Shown: piece after piece, positions 13,225-16,502 of the stretch
Position numbering within the stretch: position 1 is the first letter of the stretch
Layout: every line of letters starts with the position of its first letter
NCBI GenBank assembly: GCA_021202715.1
Contig: JAJQCL010000157.1
Coordinates: forward strand, 1-16,502
DNA length: 16,502 nt
Source: Lachnospiraceae bacterium
GTDB taxonomy: Bacteria > Bacillota > Clostridia > Lachnospirales > Lachnospiraceae
Direction of reading: 5' to 3'
Program-made: the position numbers and the translations under genes
The notes under the pieces: model-generated
The model's input: only the letters and a program-made list of their open reading frames with translations
Told to the model about the DNA's origin: nothing
Database searches by the model: none

Positions 13225-16203
13225 TTACGATCCTGCCTGCGCGGAGAGACCCGTCTTGTCGCAGCTGCTCCAGACGGTGGTCGTCCCCCGTTTATAATAG
13301 GCTTTCACCGTATAGGTGTAGGTCTTCTTCGAACTTGGAACGGTATCCGTGTAGCTGACAGTCGACTTACCGCTGACCGTCGCCACCCGGCTATAGCTCC
13401 CGCCGGAGGTCTTCCGGTAAATACGGTAGCCCGAAGCGCCCGACACAGATTTCCAGGTCAGTTTGATCTTCTTCGTGCCCGCCGCCTTCGCTGTCTTCAA
13501 TGCGGGCGTCGCCAGGGACCAGGAAGTGACCGTCATGCTGGAGGCGCAGGTACCGCAGCTGGTCTTATTTCCAAATGTATAATATGCCTTCACCTTATAG
13601 CTGTAGGTCTTCCCGGAGGCCGCCGTGGCATCTGTATAAGAGGTCGTCGACTTCCCCTTCACCGCAGCGATTTTCGTCCATTTTCCTCCGGAAGTCTTCC
13701 GGTAGATCCGATAGCCGTCGCAATTTACGGCCTTCCAGGTGATCGTATTTCCCTTCTTCGCAGCCGTCACATCCGTCAGCGTCACCTTCTTCGGCGTCAC
13801 CGTCGCTGTGAGCCCCGTCTTATCATACGAGCTGTACGTCCTTTTACTGCCGCTGGCAAAATACGCCTTTACCGTGTAGGTGTAAGTCTTCCCCGCCGTC
13901 AGAGAAGTATCCAGCCAGGTGACCGTAGATTTGTCCGTGATGGTCTTCACCCGTGTCCAGCTCCCGGAGCCCGTATTCCGGTAGATCCGGTAGCCGGAGG
14001 GTGGGGACTTCTCCCAGGTAATCCGCACACCGTTTGTCGACACGGCGATCTTTGTAAGAGTCGGTGTCGTCGGTACGGCCTTCGCGGAAACGCCTGTCTT
14101 ATCATAGCTGCTCCAGACCGTCGAGCCGCTGCTCTTCGTATAGGCTTTCACCGTATAGATGTATTTTTTCGAGTCACTGGGAACGGTGTCCGTGTAGCTG
14201 ACCGTGGATTTGCCGCTGACGGTCGCCACCCTGCTCCAGCTCCCGCCGGAGGTCTTCCGGTAAATGCGGTAGCCCGAAGCTCCTGTCACCGATTTCCAGG
14301 TGACTTTGATCTTCTTATACCCCGTCGCGGCCGCCTTCTTTAACGTGGGCGCCGCCAGAGAGACAGTCACCGTACAGGTCGCCTTCTTACTGCCGATCTT
14401 CGCCGTGATCTTCGCAGTCCCCACGCCCTTCGCCGTCACCTTTCCGGCGGAAGAGACCGTCGCCACCGAGGTATCGGAGCTGCTCCATGTCACCGTCTCG
14501 GAGTCTGTCGTCCGCGTCGGCGTATGGGTGGCCTTGAGAGTCGAGGTCTTTCCCACGGTCAGAGAGAGTGAGGTTTTATTCAGCGTCACTTTCGTGACCG
14601 GTACGGCCGAAGTGCTGTCCGTAAAGGCCTTGATGCGGATGGTCTGCCCGTCCGTTCCCAGACTCTTCCCCTTAGAATTCATTCCCAGATCTGTCCAGGA
14701 GCCGCTCTGCTCGGCGTAGCTCTGCCCGATCTCCGTGTCATTGACAAACGTCACCCAGTTGCCGTTAGTATAGCTCTCATCCATGAAGACCTGCACCGCC
14801 GCGCCGTCGCTGCTCTTCAGGGTAAATACGACGGAAAAAGTGTCCCCCTTCGCGAAAACGACATCCGTCTGCTCCAGAGGAATCGTCACGTACCCCGTAT
14901 AGGAGATCGTGCCGGTCTGCGGCGTGTCCAGCTGCGCCGTGCCGCTCTCCGGATCGCCGGAGTCGGGATTCTTATAGATCTGCAGGCTGTACGTGACATC
15001 CGTGCTGTAGCAGGCCAGAGACACCGCCCGCAGCTTCTCATAGGAGGATCCGGAGACCGTAAACACATTGGCGACAGAACTGCCGCTGGTCACGGCATAG
15101 CGATGATAGCCATAGGAGCCGTCGTACTGATAGTTGTAATCATAATTGTCCGAGGACTCAAACTCGTAGACAAATCCGAAAGCATTCGTACCGGTCAGGG
15201 AAAGCTCCTCATACGAAATCCAGAAATATCCTTCGTCCCCCCAGTCGCTGCCCCAGTTATTCTTCACCAGCCAGGCTCCGTCGGAGGAAGGCGAGGTGTT
15301 GAAGTTCTCCTTTGAATAGTCGTCATCCCATCCCACGATATTGACCGCGTGATTGGTGCTGCTGTAGGTACTCTGATAATAGCCACCGGTACTGTAATTA
15401 TAATTACTGTCACTCCAGTAGAACGCGATACTGACATTCCCATAGTCCGCCACCATCTGCTTCACTGTACCGACGTCCGTCAGGGAAAACCAGTAGGCAT
15501 CCTGCATATGGGCCACATCCGCGTCCCGCGCCAGAGAGTCAGAAAGAGCCAGCGAAACAGAAGCGTCGTCATAGTCCGCCTTTGATTCCGTCGTCACACC
15601 CACCCAGGACGCCAGAGCAAACGTCGTGAAAATGCCGTTGCCCCCCTGATTGAGATAGTCGGAGGTCAGCGCCGTCGTGGAGTCTCCCGCCGTGCCCCCC
15701 AGGCAGTCCGTCACAGAGTGATAGAAGAAATACAGCAGCTGCAGCTCCGACAAATCCAGATTCGACGCCGTCGCTGTCGTTCCATTCACCGAAACGCCGT
15801 TGTTGATCAACGATGTTTCCGCCGAAGAGATGGCAGAGAACGCCCAACAGGTACCGTAGGGCAGCTGATTCTTCACACTGGTCATCAGACTGTCCGTCCG
15901 GGCGTCATAGGAAGACGGCAGAGAAGATGTATTGGCGGAAACAGAATCGGACTCCGGCAGCGTGATATCAAGCTCCGGGAACTCCGTCAGCTCCTCCGGT
16001 TCCTGCTCCTGCTGCTCCGCAATCTCCTCCTCGGTCATCGGACGCCCGAGGATATAGTCCTCCCCGTCGTCAGCCCGGACCTGTGCCGGAATTACAAGCA
16101 TGGCCGCCGTCAAAAGAAGCAGCGCCAGTCTTCCATGGATTTTCTTCTTATTATTTTTGTTTATAAATGTATTTTTCTTTATCATTCTCTCTGTCATTCT
16201 CAT
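13225..16203 (-). CDS. Secreted papain-family (C1) cysteine protease with lectin-like, Big_2 and four FnIII-like domains
   Basis: A 992-residue exported protein. The signal peptide has a basic start (NKNNKKKIHGR), a hydrophobic core (LALLLLTAAMLVIPA) and likely cleavage after VRA (44). An acidic stretch (45-95) precedes the peptidase (about 96-345), too short for a classical papain prodomain. The papain set is complete: Gln113 in VKNQ, Cys119 in YGTCWAFS, His285 in TNHAVNIVGWDDD and Asn315 in WLVKNNWGSDWGDEGYFWISY. Residues about 360-530 resemble the lectin-like domain often found behind bacterial C1 peptidases. About 533-616 is a Big_2 immunoglobulin-like domain (VTLNKTSLSLTVGKTSTLKAT). Four FnIII-like repeats follow. 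No cell-wall anchor is visible. The start could be the ATG ending at 16203 or at 16197; AGGA lies six bases from the second and abuts the first. Substrates are unknown. Confidence 0.92.
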   Translation of the reverse strand: MRMTERMIKKNTFINKNNKKKIHGRLALLLLTAAMLVIPAQVRADDGEDYILGRPMTEEEIAEQQEQEPEELTEFPELDITLPESDSVSANTSSLPSSYDARTDSLMTSVKNQLPYGTCWAFSAISSAETSLINNGVSVNGTTATASNLDLSELQLLYFFYHSVTDCLGGTAGDSTTALTSDYLNQGGNGIFTTFALASWVGVTTESKADYDDASVSLALSDSLARDADVAHMQDAYWFSLTDVGTVKQMVADYGNVSIAFYWSDSNYNYSTGGYYQSTYSSTNHAVNIVGWDDDYSKENFNTSPSSDGAWLVKNNWGSDWGDEGYFWISYEELSLTGTNAFGFVYEFESSDNYDYNYQYDGSYGYHRYAVTSGSSVANVFTVSGSSYEKLRAVSLACYSTDVTYSLQIYKNPDSGDPESGTAQLDTPQTGTISYTGYVTIPLEQTDVVFAKGDTFSVVFTLKSSDGAAVQVFMDESYTNGNWVTFVNDTEIGQSYAEQSGSWTDLGMNSKGKSLGTDGQTIRIKAFTDSTSAVPVTKVTLNKTSLSLTVGKTSTLKATHTPTRTTDSETVTWSSSDTSVATVSSAGKVTAKGVGTAKITAKIGSKKATCTVTVSLAAPTLKKAAATGYKKIKVTWKSVTGASGYRIYRKTSGGSWSRVATVSGKSTVSYTDTVPSDSKKYIYTVKAYTKSSGSTVWSSYDKTGVSAKAVPTTPTLTKIAVSTNGVRITWEKSPPSGYRIYRNTGSGSWTRVKTITDKSTVTWLDTSLTAGKTYTYTVKAYFASGSKRTYSSYDKTGLTATVTPKKVTLTDVTAAKKGNTITWKAVNCDGYRIYRKTSGGKWTKIAAVKGKSTTSYTDATAASGKTYSYKVKAYYTFGNKTSCGTCASSMTVTSWSLATPALKTAKAAGTKKIKLTWKSVSGASGYRIYRKTSGGSYSRVATVSGKSTVSYTDTVPSSKKTYTYTVKAYYKRGTTTVWSSCDKTGLSAQAGS
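13228..14355 (-). repeat. Four tandem FnIII-like repeats in the C1 protease, order A-B-C-A
   Basis: Units at residues 617-710, 713-806, 807-898 and 899-992. The first and last are nearly identical (GASGYRIYRKTSGGS, RVATVSGKSTVSYTDTVPS) and share long matching DNA stretches, while the middle two match types B and C of the neighbouring protein. Confidence 0.85.
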
Positions 16204-16274
16204 TCCTGTCGCCCGCGCTGTCCTCTCCGGGGTGCGACAGCTCCCGAAAAGCGATTAACAATAATCCAATCCCT

Positions 16275-16304
16275 ATGATACACGAAGGGTTCCGCAGCTG
16301 TCAA
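16275..16304 (-). promoter_or_regulatory. Promoter of the protease/hydrolase unit
   Basis: On the minus strand a perfect TTGACA (16304-16299) and TATCAT (16280-16275) are 18 bases apart. Transcription would start near 16268, leaving a leader of about 65 bases before the protease ATG. Confidence 0.7.
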
Positions 16305-16397
16305 TTCTCTGTACCATTTTCAGGATAAAGCGGGATTGTGGCGGAAAGATGAGAGGGGTCATGTGAAATGGCCTGTGTCGACTGCAGCAGCCATCGC

Positions 16398-16426
16398 TTG
16401 ACATCCGCGCCTCCCTGTTCCATAAT
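16398..16426 (+). promoter_or_regulatory. Promoter of the gene running off the right edge
   Basis: TTGACA (16398-16403) and CATAAT (16421-16426) are exactly 17 bases apart on the plus strand, about 35 bases before a well-spaced ribosome binding site and ATG. It diverges from the protease promoter. Confidence 0.65.
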
Positions 16427-16430
16427 GGCC

Positions 16431-16447
16431 GCAGGAAGTCGTCCTGC
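16431..16447 (+). other. Stem-loop at the inferred 5' end of the rightmost transcript
   Basis: GCAGGA (16431-16436) and TCCTGC (16442-16447) form a perfect 6-bp stem with a five-base loop at the expected start of the transcript, abutting the ribosome binding site at 16448-16453. It could be an operator, a 5' stabiliser, or chance. Confidence 0.4.
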
Positions 16448-16461
16448 AGGAGGAACAATAA

Positions 16462-16502
16462 ATGAAATGGAAAAACGCTCTGGGCGCCCGTCAGGAAGAG
16501 CA
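16462..16502 (+). CDS. Start of an unidentified plus-strand gene, cut by the window edge
   Basis: AGGAGG at 16448-16453 lies eight bases before the ATG at 16462. Thirteen codons are visible (MKWKNALGARQEE) and remain open to the end of the window. A well-placed promoter lies upstream. Too little is present to recognise the product. This is the only gene in the window that I support on the plus strand. Confidence 0.55.
   Translation, partial: MKWKNALGARQEE

Noticed and set aside
11585..14355. Repeated DNA as a CRISPR or intergenic repeat array
   Set aside because: The repeats are about 280 bases, in frame and inside two coding regions; they are protein-domain repeats.

Overview
The window looks like chromosomal DNA of a GC-rich anaerobic Gram-positive bacterium, most likely a Clostridia member (Lachnospiraceae/Oscillospiraceae-like). 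Reasons: AGGAGG-type ribosome binding sites, a FabK-type enoyl-ACP reductase, a FabT-like MarR regulator, a clostridial order of fatty-acid genes, and two secreted proteins carrying the clostridial-style GYRIYRKTSGGKW repeats. The genus assignment is inference. Nearly every gene is on the minus strand.

Layout, following minus-strand transcription from right to left: (1) At the right edge two promoters diverge: one (+) serves a gene cut off by the window end, the other (-) serves a two-gene unit. (2) That unit, 16203-11582, encodes a secreted papain-family (C1) protease with lectin-like, Big_2 and fibronectin-III-like modules, and a secreted NlpC/P60-type hydrolase with the same FnIII-like modules. 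It ends at an intrinsic terminator at 11472-11507. (3) A strong promoter (TTGACT-16-TATAAT, 11400-11427) with a cluster of overlapping palindromes at its start site drives the type II fatty-acid synthesis operon fabH-acpP-fabK-fabD-fabG-fabF-accB-fabZ-accC-accDA, followed by a second nitronate-monooxygenase-fold flavoprotein at 385-1470. (4) At the left edge lies the 5' part of a FabT-like MarR gene with its own promoter.

How it works together: accB/accC/accDA make malonyl-CoA, FabD loads malonate onto ACP, FabH starts chains, and FabF/FabG/FabZ/FabK run the elongation cycle. The MarR protein is the obvious candidate to bind the palindromes before fabH. No FabA, FabM or FabI is present. The operon-terminal flavoprotein carries a C-x2-C-x3-C-x7-C motif and resembles in size and type the FabX dehydrogenase/isomerase of Helicobacter, so it is a candidate for unsaturated fatty acid formation.

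Most striking anomaly: three independent lesions of different kinds sit in this normally essential operon. fabD has an in-frame amber stop, fabG has a one-base deletion near its end, and the AccA half of the accDA fusion lacks about 19 conserved residues next to its GEGGSGGALA motif. Either the assembly contains errors or this strain has lost de novo fatty-acid synthesis. An intrinsic terminator just after acpP probably acts as an attenuator that sets high ACP expression relative to the distal genes.
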